The translations under genes were made by a program, and so were the position numbers. A stretch of 64,000 nt of DNA from assembly GCF_031679605.1 (NCBI RefSeq), contig NZ_CP117522.1, positions 3,038,001-3,102,000 on the forward strand, written 5' to 3'. The DNA comes from Streptomyces luomodiensis. Lineage in GTDB: Bacteria > Actinomycetota > Actinomycetes > Streptomycetales > Streptomycetaceae. The notes below the pieces were generated by a model, which was given only the letters and a program-made list of their open reading frames with translations, ran no database searches and had not been told where the DNA came from. Numbering within the stretch: the first letter of the stretch is position 1; each line of letters opens with the position of its first letter. This document shows positions 46,133 through 54,327 of the stretch, in pieces.

Positions 46133-46364
46133 ATTCGTCGGGGGGAAAGACTTGCTCACCCGTGTCCGTCAGCCGGATGGCGATTGCCTCGACCGGACAG
46201 CCCTCGGCCGCAGCCAGCACCGGCTCGGAGGCGTCGGCCTCCGGCTCGGTGGGATGCGACTGCCGCGCCCCGTCGAGCCGGAAGGCGCCGGGGGCGGTGG
46301 CGGCGCACATCCCCGAGCCGATGCACACGCCGCGGTCCACCTCGATCCGCCAGCGGTCCCCCAT
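46131..46364 (-). CDS. 3Fe-4S-type ferredoxin
   Basis: The 77-residue protein has CIGSGMCAATAPGAF near residue 14 and AAEGCPVEAI near 55, the three-Cys pattern of actinobacterial P450-partner ferredoxins. It would pass electrons to a cytochrome P450; two P450 genes lie at 49159 and 60700. ATG overlaps the aldehyde dehydrogenase stop by ATGA, so the two are coupled. Confidence 0.92.
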   Translation of the reverse strand: MGDRWRIEVDRGVCIGSGMCAATAPGAFRLDGARQSHPTEPEADASEPVLAAAEGCPVEAIAIRLTDTGEQVFPPDE

Positions 46365-47830
46365 CAGCCCGGCTCCCCGTCCCAGCCCTGGGGCAGGTGG
46401 ATCATCTTGTGCTCCAGATAGGCGGAGAACCCCTCCGGGCCGAACTCCCTGCCCAGACCGGAGTTCTTGTAGCCGCCGAACGGCCCGAGCATGTCGAGGC
46501 TGAAGGTGTTGACGGAGTAGGTGCCGGTGCGGACGCGCCGCGCGAAGTCGATGCCGTGCCCGACGTCCGCCGTCCATACGGAGCCCGACAGACCGTAGTC
46601 GGAGTCATTGGCGATCCGGGCCGCCTCCTCCTCGTCGCCGTACGGCAGCAGACAGATGACCGGGCCGAAGATCTCCTCACGGGCGATCCGCATGTCGTTG
46701 CCGACGTCGCCGAAGAGCGTGGGCTCCACGTACCAGCCGGTCTCCGGGGCCCTCGGGCGGCCGCCGCCGGTCAGCACCTTGGCGCCCTCGCGCTGCCCCA
46801 GCGCGATGTAGTCCAGCGACCGCTTCTGCTGCCGCCGCGCCACCAGCGGCCCGACCTGGGTGGCCGGGTCCAGGGGGTCGCCGACGACCAGGGCGGAGGC
46901 GGCGGCCACCAGACGCTCGGCGATCTCGTCGTAGTGGGCGCGCGGCGCGAGGATACGGGTCTGGGCCACGCATGCCTGTCCGTTGTTCATCCAGGCGTTG
47001 GGCACGATCCCGGCGACGGCCGTCTCAAGGTCCGCGTCCGGCAGGATCACCGCGGCCGACTTGCCGCCCAGTTCCAGCGTGACCCGGGTCAGCCGGCGCG
47101 AGGCGACCTCCATGACCCGTTTGCCGGCCGCGACCGAGCCGGTGAACGACACCTTGTCCACGCCCGGGTGGCCCACCAGATACTCGCTGACCTCGCGGTC
47201 GGCCGGAAGGATCGACAGCACCCCCTCGGGCAGCCCCGCCTCGGCCACGATCTCCGCCAAGAGGTAGGAGTCCAGCGGCGTCTCGGGCGACGGTTTGAGG
47301 ATCACCGAGCATCCCGCGAGCAGCGCGGGCGCCAGCTTCGCGGCGGCCACGAACTGCGGCACGTTCCACGGCACCACGGCCGCGACCACCCCGACCGGCT
47401 CCCGCCGCACCAGCAGCGGGCCGAGCACCCCGGCCCGCCGCTCCTCGTAGACGAAGTCGCGGGCCACGGTGATGGCCGCGTCCCACACCATCATCGCGCC
47501 CAGCGCCTGGGCCAGGACGCTCCAGGAGTACGGGGAGCCGTTCTGCGCGCTGATGAGCCGGGCGATCTCCTCATGGCGTACGGCGATGGCGTCCTTGATC
47601 CGGGTGACCACCGCGATCCGCTCGTCCAGGCTCGTCCGGGCCCAGGGCCCCTCGTCGAACGCCGTCCGCGCCACCGCGACCGCCCGGTCCACATCGGCCC
47701 GGGAGGCGTGCGGCACCCGGCCGATGACCTCCTCGGTGTGCGGCGAGACGACCTCGATCACGTCCGTACCGGCCGGATCGGCCAACGCGCCGCCGATGAA
47801 GAGCTGTCCGTGCTCGATGAGGTCGCTCAT
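46364..47830 (-). CDS. NAD(P)-dependent aldehyde dehydrogenase
   Basis: The 488-residue protein has the ALDH signatures: VPWNVPQFVAAAKLAPALLAGCSVILKPS, FTGSVAAGKRV, catalytic Glu in LELGGKSAAV and catalytic Cys in NNGQACVAQTR. It oxidises an aldehyde to an acid. Its partner is a P450-type ferredoxin, so a P450-derived alcohol or aldehyde (possibly a steroid side chain) is a candidate substrate; this is inference. ATG at 47830 has GGGAGG. It is divergent from the MBL gene. Confidence 0.93.
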   Translation of the reverse strand: MSDLIEHGQLFIGGALADPAGTDVIEVVSPHTEEVIGRVPHASRADVDRAVAVARTAFDEGPWARTSLDERIAVVTRIKDAIAVRHEEIARLISAQNGSPYSWSVLAQALGAMMVWDAAITVARDFVYEERRAGVLGPLLVRREPVGVVAAVVPWNVPQFVAAAKLAPALLAGCSVILKPSPETPLDSYLLAEIVAEAGLPEGVLSILPADREVSEYLVGHPGVDKVSFTGSVAAGKRVMEVASRRLTRVTLELGGKSAAVILPDADLETAVAGIVPNAWMNNGQACVAQTRILAPRAHYDEIAERLVAAASALVVGDPLDPATQVGPLVARRQQKRSLDYIALGQREGAKVLTGGGRPRAPETGWYVEPTLFGDVGNDMRIAREEIFGPVICLLPYGDEEEAARIANDSDYGLSGSVWTADVGHGIDFARRVRTGTYSVNTFSLDMLGPFGGYKNSGLGREFGPEGFSAYLEHKMIHLPQGWDGEPG

Positions 47831-47885
47831 CGTCGAGCCTCCCGCCACTCGCCCCGATCTGACGCCGAATCTGACGCAGCATCAG

Positions 47886-47899
47886 AACTGATACCAGTT
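47886..47899. promoter_or_regulatory. Palindrome between ALDH and MBL genes
   Basis: AACTG-ATAC-CAGTT has perfect 5-bp arms with a 4-bp spacer. It lies in the 112-bp divergent gap. TCTGACG also occurs twice just left of it (12-bp spacing). A TetR-type regulator could bind, but none is encoded next door. Confidence 0.4.
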
Positions 47900-47942
47900 G
47901 CGGTTATAGTGGGCAATGCTTGTGTCGAGGAGAGGGGCGCCG

Positions 47943-49019
47943 ATGGCGCGGGGGACGCGGAGGACGCAGGTAGCGCGGGTGACCGAGCACGGCGGCGGGG
48001 TGTGGAGCATCCCGGTCCCGATCCCCGACAACCCGCTCGGGTACACCCTCGTCCACCTCCTCGACACCGACCGCGGCCCGGTCCTGATCGACACCGGCTG
48101 GGACGACCCCACCGCCTGGGACACCCTCACCGCCGGGCTCGCCGCCTGCGGCGCCTCCGTCTCCGACGTCCACGGCGTCCTCGTCACCCATCACCACCCC
48201 GACCACCACGGGCTGTCCGGCCAGGTGCGGGAGGCGTCCGGTGCGTGGATCGCCATGCACGCCGCCGACGCCGAGGTCGTCCGCCGCACCCGCGAGGCCG
48301 AGCCCACCAGCTGGCTCGACTACCTCGCCGAGAAGCTCGCCGTCGTCGGCGCCCCCGAGGACCACCTGGCCCCGCTGCGCGCGGCCCGCGCCTCGGGCCG
48401 CGCCGCCGCCCTCCCGCGCGGCCGCCCCGCCCAGCCCGACCGCGAGATCGTCCCCGGTGAACTCCTCGATCTGCCCGGCCGCCGGATGCGCGCCATCTGG
48501 ACCCCCGGCCACACCCCCGGCCATGTCTGTCTGCACCTCGAAGAGACCCACCCGGCGGCCGGCGAGGACGCGCCCGGCCACGGCCGGCTCTTCTCCGGCG
48601 ACCATCTGCTGCCCGAGATCAGCCCGCACATCGGGCTGTACGAGGACCCCGACGACGCCACCGTCACCGACCCCCTCGGCGACTACCTCGACTCCCTCGA
48701 ACGCGTCATCGCCCTCGACCCGGCCGAGGTGCTCCCTGCCCACCAGTACGCCTTCACCGACGCCCCGGGCCGGGTGCGGGCCCTGCTGCGCCACCACGAG
48801 GAGCGGCTGGCGGGGCTGCGTACCCTGCTGGTCGACCGCCCGCTGACGCCGTGGCAGCTGGCCGAGGCCATGGAGTGGAACCGCCCCTGGGCCCAGATCC
48901 CGCACGGCTCCCGCACCATCGCGGTCTCGGAGGCGGAGGCGCACCTGCGCCGGCTGGTGAAGCTGGGCAGGGCGGAAGCGGTGCCGGGCAGCAATCCCGT
49001 GCGGTACCAGGCGATATGA
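47943..49019 (+). CDS. MBL-fold metallo-hydrolase
   Basis: The 358-residue protein has LIDTGWDD, the THHHPDHHG metal motif, GHTPGHVCLH and FSGDHLLPEISPH. These are the metallo-beta-lactamase fold's metal ligands. A basic winged-helix-like C-terminal region (QLAEAMEWNR; AEAHLRRLVKLGRAE) follows, as in other Streptomyces homologues. The substrate is unknown. ATG at 47943 has GAGGAGAGG; the in-frame TTG and GTG upstream are less likely. Confidence 0.92.
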   Translation: MARGTRRTQVARVTEHGGGVWSIPVPIPDNPLGYTLVHLLDTDRGPVLIDTGWDDPTAWDTLTAGLAACGASVSDVHGVLVTHHHPDHHGLSGQVREASGAWIAMHAADAEVVRRTREAEPTSWLDYLAEKLAVVGAPEDHLAPLRAARASGRAAALPRGRPAQPDREIVPGELLDLPGRRMRAIWTPGHTPGHVCLHLEETHPAAGEDAPGHGRLFSGDHLLPEISPHIGLYEDPDDATVTDPLGDYLDSLERVIALDPAEVLPAHQYAFTDAPGRVRALLRHHEERLAGLRTLLVDRPLTPWQLAEAMEWNRPWAQIPHGSRTIAVSEAEAHLRRLVKLGRAEAVPGSNPVRYQAI

Positions 49020-49058
49020 GTGACGCATGAGGGTGCCGGTCCTTCCGGCCGGGGGCTA

Positions 49059-49110
49059 GGGTCCTTCTTCCGGATCTCCACCGCGTCGCGGAGATCCGGA
49101 AGCAGGACCC
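49059..49110 (+). terminator. Long hairpin after the MBL gene
   Basis: Arms 49059-49079 and 49090-49110 pair over 21 bp with one mismatch and a 10-nt loop. It lies 40 bp past the MBL stop and 49 bp before the P450 start. Confidence 0.85.
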
Positions 49111-49158
49111 CAGCCTTACCCGGCCTGGCCCACACACCCCGTACCAGCAGGAGCACGC

Positions 49159-50721
49159 GTGACGAGCCCCACCCGCGATTCCGCCCCCACTCCAGGCCCG
49201 GCAGCCGGCCCGACACCGCCCCCGGGTTGCCCCGCGCACTCCGGCCAGGCCCCGGCCGGGGGACGGCTCGAGTCGCTGCACGGCCCCGAGTTCGCCGCCG
49301 ACCCGGCCGCCACCTACGCGCGGCTGCGGGAACACGGGACCATCGCCCCCGTGGAGCTGGCGCCCGGCGTCACCGTCTCGCTCGTCACCGGCTACCGGAC
49401 CGCGCTGGACATCCTGCGCAGCCCCGAGACGTACTCCAAGGACGCGCGCCACTGGCAGGCCCTCGCCGACGGCACCATCCCCCTGGACAACCCCGTGGTG
49501 CCGATGATGATGTACCGGCCGAACGCGCTGTGCAGCGACGGCGAGGCGCATGACCGGCTGCGGTCGGCGATCTCCGACACCCTCGACCGGCTGGACATCC
49601 ACGCGCTGCACCGCTACGTGGAGCGGAGCGCCGACTTCCTCATCGACCTCTTCGGCCCCAAGGGCGAGGCGGATCTGCTCAAGGAGTACGCCGCCCGGCT
49701 CCCCCTGCTCGTCTTCAACCAGCTCTTCGGCTGTCCGCCGGAATTGAGCGACCGGCTCGTCAGGGCGCTCTCGGCGCTCTTCGAGATCACCGAGGACTCC
49801 GAGCAGGCCAACACGCTGCTGACGGAGACCCTCTTCGAGCTCGTCGCCCGCAAACGGGCCGCGCCGGGACCGGACATGACGTCCTGGCTGATCGCCCATC
49901 CCGCTCAGCTCACCGACGAGGAGCTGGTCCACCAGATCGTCGTCCTCGTCGGCGCGGGTACCCAGCCCCAGCAGAACCTGATCTGCAACGGGCTGTTGCT
50001 GCTGCTGTCCGACGAACGGTTCGCGGGCGCTCTGACGGGCGGCACCATGCTGATCGAGGACGCGCTCAACGAGATGCTGTGGAAGGACCCGCCCCTGGCC
50101 AACTTCTGCGTCCACTACCCGCGCCGTGACGTGACGGTCGACGGACACCGGCTGGCCAAGGGCGAACCCGTCGTCGTCAGCCTGACGGCCGCCAACAATG
50201 ACCCGTACCTGCTGGCGAACCGGCGCGGCAACCGCGCCCATCTGGCGTGGAGCGCGGGCCCGCACACCTGCCCCGCGAAGGACCCGGCCCAGGTCATCGC
50301 CTCCGTCGCCATCGAGAAACTCCTCGACCGCCTCCCCGACCTCGAACTGGCCGTGCCGGTCGAGCAGTTGGAGTGGCGGCCCGGCCCCTTCCACCGGGCC
50401 CTGGCCTCGCTGCCGGTGCGCTTCCCGCGGACCGCCGCCAAGTCCGATGAGGCACTGGCCGAGATGGCCGCCGCGGCGAGCGCGATCGGCGCCGGGGCCG
50501 TGCTGGGCACGGCGCCCGCGGCCGCCACACCCGCCGCCGGGGAGAACCCGCCGCAGGACGGTCCCGGTGGGACCGCGTCCGCGCCGGAACCGGACACGGC
50601 GGCCACCGCCACGGCAGCCACCGCCACGGCAGCCCCTGGCACGGCAGCGGAACCCGGCGCCGAGCACGAGGCCCGGCGCCGCTGGTGGCAGTCCCTGGCC
50701 CAGTGGTGGCGCCGCGGATAG
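49159..50721 (+). CDS. CYP157-like cytochrome P450 lacking the ExxR motif, with C-terminal extension
   Basis: The 520-residue protein has P450 features: heme loop AWSAGPHTCPAKDPA, where the Cys ligand is present and the Gly of the usual CxG is Ala-Lys, and helix I-like IVVLVGAGTQPQQNL. In helix K, where ExxR should be, it reads NEMLWKDPP, i.e. ExxW: this is the known odd feature of CYP157 (CvnE) in Streptomyces conservons. The other conservon genes are not here. Residues 430-520 form a Pro/Ala/Thr-rich tail ending RRRWWQSLAQWWRRG, a membrane-like amphipathic end. The GTG start follows CAGGAG. Confidence 0.88.
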   Translation: MTSPTRDSAPTPGPAAGPTPPPGCPAHSGQAPAGGRLESLHGPEFAADPAATYARLREHGTIAPVELAPGVTVSLVTGYRTALDILRSPETYSKDARHWQALADGTIPLDNPVVPMMMYRPNALCSDGEAHDRLRSAISDTLDRLDIHALHRYVERSADFLIDLFGPKGEADLLKEYAARLPLLVFNQLFGCPPELSDRLVRALSALFEITEDSEQANTLLTETLFELVARKRAAPGPDMTSWLIAHPAQLTDEELVHQIVVLVGAGTQPQQNLICNGLLLLLSDERFAGALTGGTMLIEDALNEMLWKDPPLANFCVHYPRRDVTVDGHRLAKGEPVVVSLTAANNDPYLLANRRGNRAHLAWSAGPHTCPAKDPAQVIASVAIEKLLDRLPDLELAVPVEQLEWRPGPFHRALASLPVRFPRTAAKSDEALAEMAAAASAIGAGAVLGTAPAAATPAAGENPPQDGPGGTASAPEPDTAATATAATATAAPGTAAEPGAEHEARRRWWQSLAQWWRRG

Positions 50722-50770
50722 CCGAGAGGCGGCCGATACGACGGCCGACCGGGCGGGCCGGCCGGCCCGT

Positions 50771-50806
50771 TCGGTCCGGTCGGCCAGGTCGGCCCGGTCA
50801 GCCCGG
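50771..50806 (+). repeat. 9-bp tandem repeat, 4 copies, spanning a stop codon
   Basis: TCGGYCCGG-type units start at 50771, 50780, 50789 and 50798. TCA at 50798-50800 is the complement of the TGA that ends the phosphatase gene. The 76-bp gap has nothing else. Confidence 0.8.
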
Positions 50807-51262
50807 CTGAGCAGGCCCCTCGGTGTGGTGAGAGGGGTCGAAGCGGGTGACGAACCGCCGCTGCCAGGGCGTCTCGACCGCGCGCCGTGAGTAGTGCTCG
50901 CGGACGTACGCCACCGCCTCCCGGCCGGGCACCCCGTCCAGCACCGCGAGACAGGCGAGCGCGGTGCCGGTGCGGCCCTGGCCGCCGCCGCAGGCCACCT
51001 CGACGCGCTCGGTCCCGGCCCGCTCCCATGCCTCGCGCAGCGCGTCGGCGGCGGCGGGACGGTCCGAGGGCAGCCGGAAGTCCGGCCAGCGCACCCAGCG
51101 GTGCTCCCACTCCACCGCCGGTGGGCGGCGGCCCAGCAGATAGAGCGCGAAGGTGGGCAGCAGCCCCTCCGGAAGCGGATGGCGCAGCCCCCGCCCCCGG
51201 ATGAGCCGGCCCGACGGCAGCCGCAGCACACCCGCCCCCGTGGGCTCCCAGGTATGGGTCAT
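50798..51262 (-). CDS. Protein-tyrosine-phosphatase-like protein
   Basis: The 154-residue protein has the CX5R loop VACGGGQGRTGTALACLAVL, with Cys and Arg of the dual-specificity/PTP family, and no HTH or membrane segment. It may dephosphorylate Tyr or phospho-lipids. Family members are often annotated as protein-tyrosine phosphatase in Streptomyces. I chose ATG at 51262; no Shine-Dalgarno is clear. The stop is in a short 9-bp tandem array. Confidence 0.85.
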   Translation of the reverse strand: MTHTWEPTGAGVLRLPSGRLIRGRGLRHPLPEGLLPTFALYLLGRRPPAVEWEHRWVRWPDFRLPSDRPAAADALREAWERAGTERVEVACGGGQGRTGTALACLAVLDGVPGREAVAYVREHYSRRAVETPWQRRFVTRFDPSHHTEGPAQPG

Positions 51263-51387
51263 GGGGGCGAGGCTATCGAGAAGCCTTTCTGCCGTGTTCC
51301 GGATGCGGAAACCCGCGGCGCGGGCTGAGACGGCGTTATCGGTATCGGATTGCCGGGCCGGTGGGCGACCGCATAGCGTCGCGGCGC

Positions 51388-51960
51388 ATGACACCGACGC
51401 TGCGCACCGCGCGCCTGCTGCTCGAGCCGTACCGGCCCGAGGACGAGGACGCCTTCGTGGCGCTGTTCCAGGACCGGCGGGTGTCCCGCTGGATGGGGGA
51501 CGGGAGGCCCGCCCCGGAAGCCGAGGACCGGGCGCTGTTCGGGCGGGTCTTCACCAAGGTCTACGCCCGGCGGCTGTTCGACGTCTGGGCGGTCCGCGAG
51601 GACGGCCGGTACGTCGGCCACGCCGAGATCAAGCCGGCCGAGGCCGTCGGCGGCCACGAGATCGTCTACGCGCTGGTGCCGGAGGCGTGGGGGCGCGGCC
51701 TGGGAACGGAACTGGCCGTGGCGGTCGTCGGCCACGGCTTCGGCGCGCTCGGGCTGAACGAGGTGCACGCCACGGTCACGGCGGCCAACGGCGCGTCGCT
51801 GGCGCTGCTCACCCGGCTCGGGTTCGCGCACAGCCGCGACATCGAGGAGGACGACGGCACCGTGACGCGCTGCCTCACCCTCGTCCGGGGCGACCGGCAG
51901 CGGCGGGCCGGCGAGGGTGGCCGAGGGCGGTCGACAAGTCGCCGCATAAACTGTCCGTAA
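51388..51960 (+). CDS. GNAT family N-acetyltransferase
   Basis: The 190-residue protein is a RimJ/RimL-type acetyltransferase: LRTARLLLEPYRPEDEDAFVALF, VGHAEIKPAEA, EIVYALVPEAWGRGLGTELAVAVVGHGF with the acetyl-CoA Q/RxxGxG/A-like motif, and NGASLALLTRLGF. TAGCGT 8 nt before the ATG suggests a leaderless mRNA. Its 3' end carries the promoter region of the cobalamin riboswitch operon. Confidence 0.88.
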   Translation: MTPTLRTARLLLEPYRPEDEDAFVALFQDRRVSRWMGDGRPAPEAEDRALFGRVFTKVYARRLFDVWAVREDGRYVGHAEIKPAEAVGGHEIVYALVPEAWGRGLGTELAVAVVGHGFGALGLNEVHATVTAANGASLALLTRLGFAHSRDIEEDDGTVTRCLTLVRGDRQRRAGEGGRGRSTSRRINCP

Positions 51961-51974
51961 ACTTCATACGCGTC

Positions 51975-52075
51975 CGATCGGGGGAAGCCGGTGCGATTCC
52001 GGCGCTGACCCGCAACCGTGAGCGCGCCCCGCGGGGCGTACGAGCCGGAACACCCGGGCGGGCGCGACGACGCAG
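51975..52075 (+). promoter_or_regulatory. Cobalamin (B12) riboswitch aptamer
   Basis: The conserved core is clear: GGGGAAGCCGGTGCGATTCC near 51980, then GGCGCTGACCCGCAACCGTGA (B12 box type) near 52000 and AGCCGGAACACCCGGGCGGG near 52042. This is the class I cobalamin riboswitch. A downstream hairpin (CCGCCGCCGG at 52080 with CCGGCGGCGG at 52094) may be the expression switch. It sits between the GNAT stop and the ECF operon, and should repress the operon when adenosylcobalamin is ample. Exact ends are uncertain. Confidence 0.9.
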
Positions 52076-52222
52076 GCTCCCGCCGCCGGAGGACCGGCGG
52101 CGGCACCGTCGAGGTATGCGGAGCTGAGCCGGGTGCCAGCCGTGTCGCGGAGCGTTCCGCGGGCGGATGGACGGCCGTGCGCGGCTGCGTACGCCCGTTC
52201 ACCGACCGAGAGGCACCAAGCC

Positions 52223-53521
52223 ATGAACATACGCCGCAGCGTGGCGGCCCTTTCCCTGTGCGCCGCCCTGGGCGTGGCCGCCGCGCCTGCCGCCGTCGCC
52301 GACGACGGGTCGGCCGGGCGTCCCGAGGGGCTCTACGGCGCCAAGGACCCGAAGTTCGACGGGGTGTGGCGGCAGTCGCTGGCGCTGCTCGCCCAGGACG
52401 CGGTGGGCGTCACCCCGGCGAAGTCGGCCATCGACTGGCTGGCCGGGCAGAGTTGCGCCGACGGCGGTTTCGCGGCGTACCGCGCGGACACCTCGAAGGC
52501 GTGCGACCCGAAGAAGGGCGAGTTCACGGACGCGACCTCGGCGGCGGTCCAGGCGCTGGCCGCGGTGGGCGGGCGCGCCGAGGTCGTGGAGAAGGGCATC
52601 GGCTGGCTGAAGCGCCACCAGAACGACGACGGCGGCTGGGGCATGAACCCGGGCGGCCCGAGCGACGCCAACTCCACCTCGGCGGCGATCGGCGCCTTGG
52701 CCGCCACCGGTCAGGACCCGGCGGAACTGACCTCGGGCTCGGGCGAGGACGGCAAGACCCCGTACGACGCACTGCTCGGCCTGCAACTGGACTGCTCGGC
52801 GAAGGCGGAGGAACGCGGGGCGTTCGCGTACACGGCGGCCAAGGGCAAGCCGGTCGCCAACGAGCTGGCCACCGCGAGCGCCGCACTGGCCGCCCAGGGG
52901 AAGGGCTTCGTCTTCGAGACCGTCGGCAAGGACAACGGCGCCGATCCCGAGCCGCTGAGCTGCACGAATGGAAAATCGGACGGAAAGCCGGACGGAAAGG
53001 GCAAGGCGGGTACGCCGAAGGCGGCCGCCGAGGCGGCGCTGGCCCATCTGTCCCGCGTCATGTCCGACACCGGCGCGCACCTGAAGTCCGCGCTGCCCGG
53101 CGCCGAGGACCAGCCCGACTTCGGTGGCACCGCCGACGCGATCGTGGCACTCGCCGCCGGGGAGCACAGCGCGGTCGCGGGCAAGCCGCTCCAGTGGCTC
53201 CAGGGCAAGGACAGCGGCACGGCGGCCTGGGCCAAGGGCGATCCGGGCGCGCTCGCCAAGCTGATCCTCGCGGCCCACGCGGCCGGAGCCGACCCGCACG
53301 ACTTCGGCGGCGCCGACCTCGTACAGCAGCTGAACGCCACCGGGCCCAAGCCCGAAGCGACGGCCGCGGGCGCGGAGTCGGACGGGGACGGCAAGAGCGA
53401 GGAGAAGAAGAAGGACGACAGCGGCGGGATCGGCGGCGTCTGGTGGACCGTAGGGGTCTGCGCGATCGCCGGTGTGGGCATCGGCTTCCTGCTCAGCGGC
53501 CGAAAGAAGCAGCAGCTTTGA
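52223..53521 (+). CDS. Exported, membrane-anchored alpha-toroid (prenyltransferase-like) protein, candidate B12 binder
   Basis: The 432-residue protein has a signal peptide (1-27), four or more repeats of the QxxDGGW/F type (GQSCADGGFAAYRADT, HQNDDGGWGMNPGGPSDANSTSAAI) forming an alpha6/alpha6 toroid, then a Lys/Asp/Ser-rich linker and a C-terminal helix (VWWTVGVCAIAGVGIGFLLSGRKKQQL). Human intrinsic factor and transcobalamin use the same toroid as their alpha domain. Being first after the riboswitch, it may capture cobalamin at the surface. ATG at 52223 follows GAGAGG. Confidence 0.85.
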   Translation: MNIRRSVAALSLCAALGVAAAPAAVADDGSAGRPEGLYGAKDPKFDGVWRQSLALLAQDAVGVTPAKSAIDWLAGQSCADGGFAAYRADTSKACDPKKGEFTDATSAAVQALAAVGGRAEVVEKGIGWLKRHQNDDGGWGMNPGGPSDANSTSAAIGALAATGQDPAELTSGSGEDGKTPYDALLGLQLDCSAKAEERGAFAYTAAKGKPVANELATASAALAAQGKGFVFETVGKDNGADPEPLSCTNGKSDGKPDGKGKAGTPKAAAEAALAHLSRVMSDTGAHLKSALPGAEDQPDFGGTADAIVALAAGEHSAVAGKPLQWLQGKDSGTAAWAKGDPGALAKLILAAHAAGADPHDFGGADLVQQLNATGPKPEATAAGAESDGDGKSEEKKKDDSGGIGGVWWTVGVCAIAGVGIGFLLSGRKKQQL

Positions 53522-54327
53522 CCCCGCGCACATACCTGGCCCCGACCTCCCGCGCGTACACGGCCTTGACCCAGCGCACCCGCGCGGCGTGGTTCCGGTA
53601 CGCCCTCACGGCACGGGCACGGCGCCCCCGCACGGCCTCGGCCCCACGCACCCGCGCGCCCTTCACCCCCCGCACCCGCGTGGCCCGGTTGCTGCTGCCC
53701 GTCCTCGTCCTGTGCGCGGTGCTCGGCGCCGCCCCCGCGCAGGCCGTCGACGGGTATCGCTACTGGTCGTTCTGGCAGCGGGGCGGGGACCGTGGCGGCT
53801 GGACCTATGCCGTCCAGGGGCCCTCGTCGGCGCGGCCCGGCGACGGCGACACGATCGGTTTCCGGTTCGCGGTCAGCGAGGACTCCGACGACGCCACCCG
53901 GCCGCGCGGCACGGCCGACTTCGCCGCCGTCTGCGCCGGCACCCCGGCCAAGGGCGGTACCAAACGGGTCGCGGTGGTCCTCGACTTCGGCACGGCCGCC
54001 GACGCGCCGGACCACCGGACCCCGCCCGCGCCCCGTACGGAGTGCGCCCGGGTCGGCGAGGACGCGACCGCCGGGGAGGCGCTCGCGGCGGTCGCGAAGC
54101 CGCTGCGCTACAACTCCGCCGCGCTGCTGTGCGCCATCGCCGGATATCCGGAGTCGGGTTGCGGTGAGAAGGTGAGCAGCTCCGTGGACGCCCACGCCGT
54201 CCCGAAGGGCGACGGCGACACGGCGGACGGCGACTCGGGCCCCTCCGCCGGGCTGATCGGCGGGCTGGCCGCCGTGGTCCTGCTCGGCGCCGCGGCGGTG
54301 TGGCAGGCGCGCCGCCGTCGCGCATGA
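53518..54327 (+). CDS. SCO2322-family exported protein with C-terminal membrane anchor
   Basis: The product (about 269 residues from the TTG, or 215 from a GTG at 53680) has a signal peptide (VARLLLPVLVLCAVLGAAPAQA), a compact domain (GYRYWSFWQRGGDRGGWTYAVQGPSSARPGDGDTIGFRFAVS) and a C-terminal helix plus Arg tail. SCO2322-family proteins resemble DUF4430-like small beta domains, related to the beta domain of intrinsic factor, though I cannot prove this. TTG at 53518 overlaps the previous stop (TTGA), allowing coupling; the 53-residue head is Arg-rich and repetitive, so GTG 53680 may be the true start. It is a partner candidate for the toroid protein. Confidence 0.75.
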   Translation: MTPRTYLAPTSRAYTALTQRTRAAWFRYALTARARRPRTASAPRTRAPFTPRTRVARLLLPVLVLCAVLGAAPAQAVDGYRYWSFWQRGGDRGGWTYAVQGPSSARPGDGDTIGFRFAVSEDSDDATRPRGTADFAAVCAGTPAKGGTKRVAVVLDFGTAADAPDHRTPPAPRTECARVGEDATAGEALAAVAKPLRYNSAALLCAIAGYPESGCGEKVSSSVDAHAVPKGDGDTADGDSGPSAGLIGGLAAVVLLGAAAVWQARRRRA

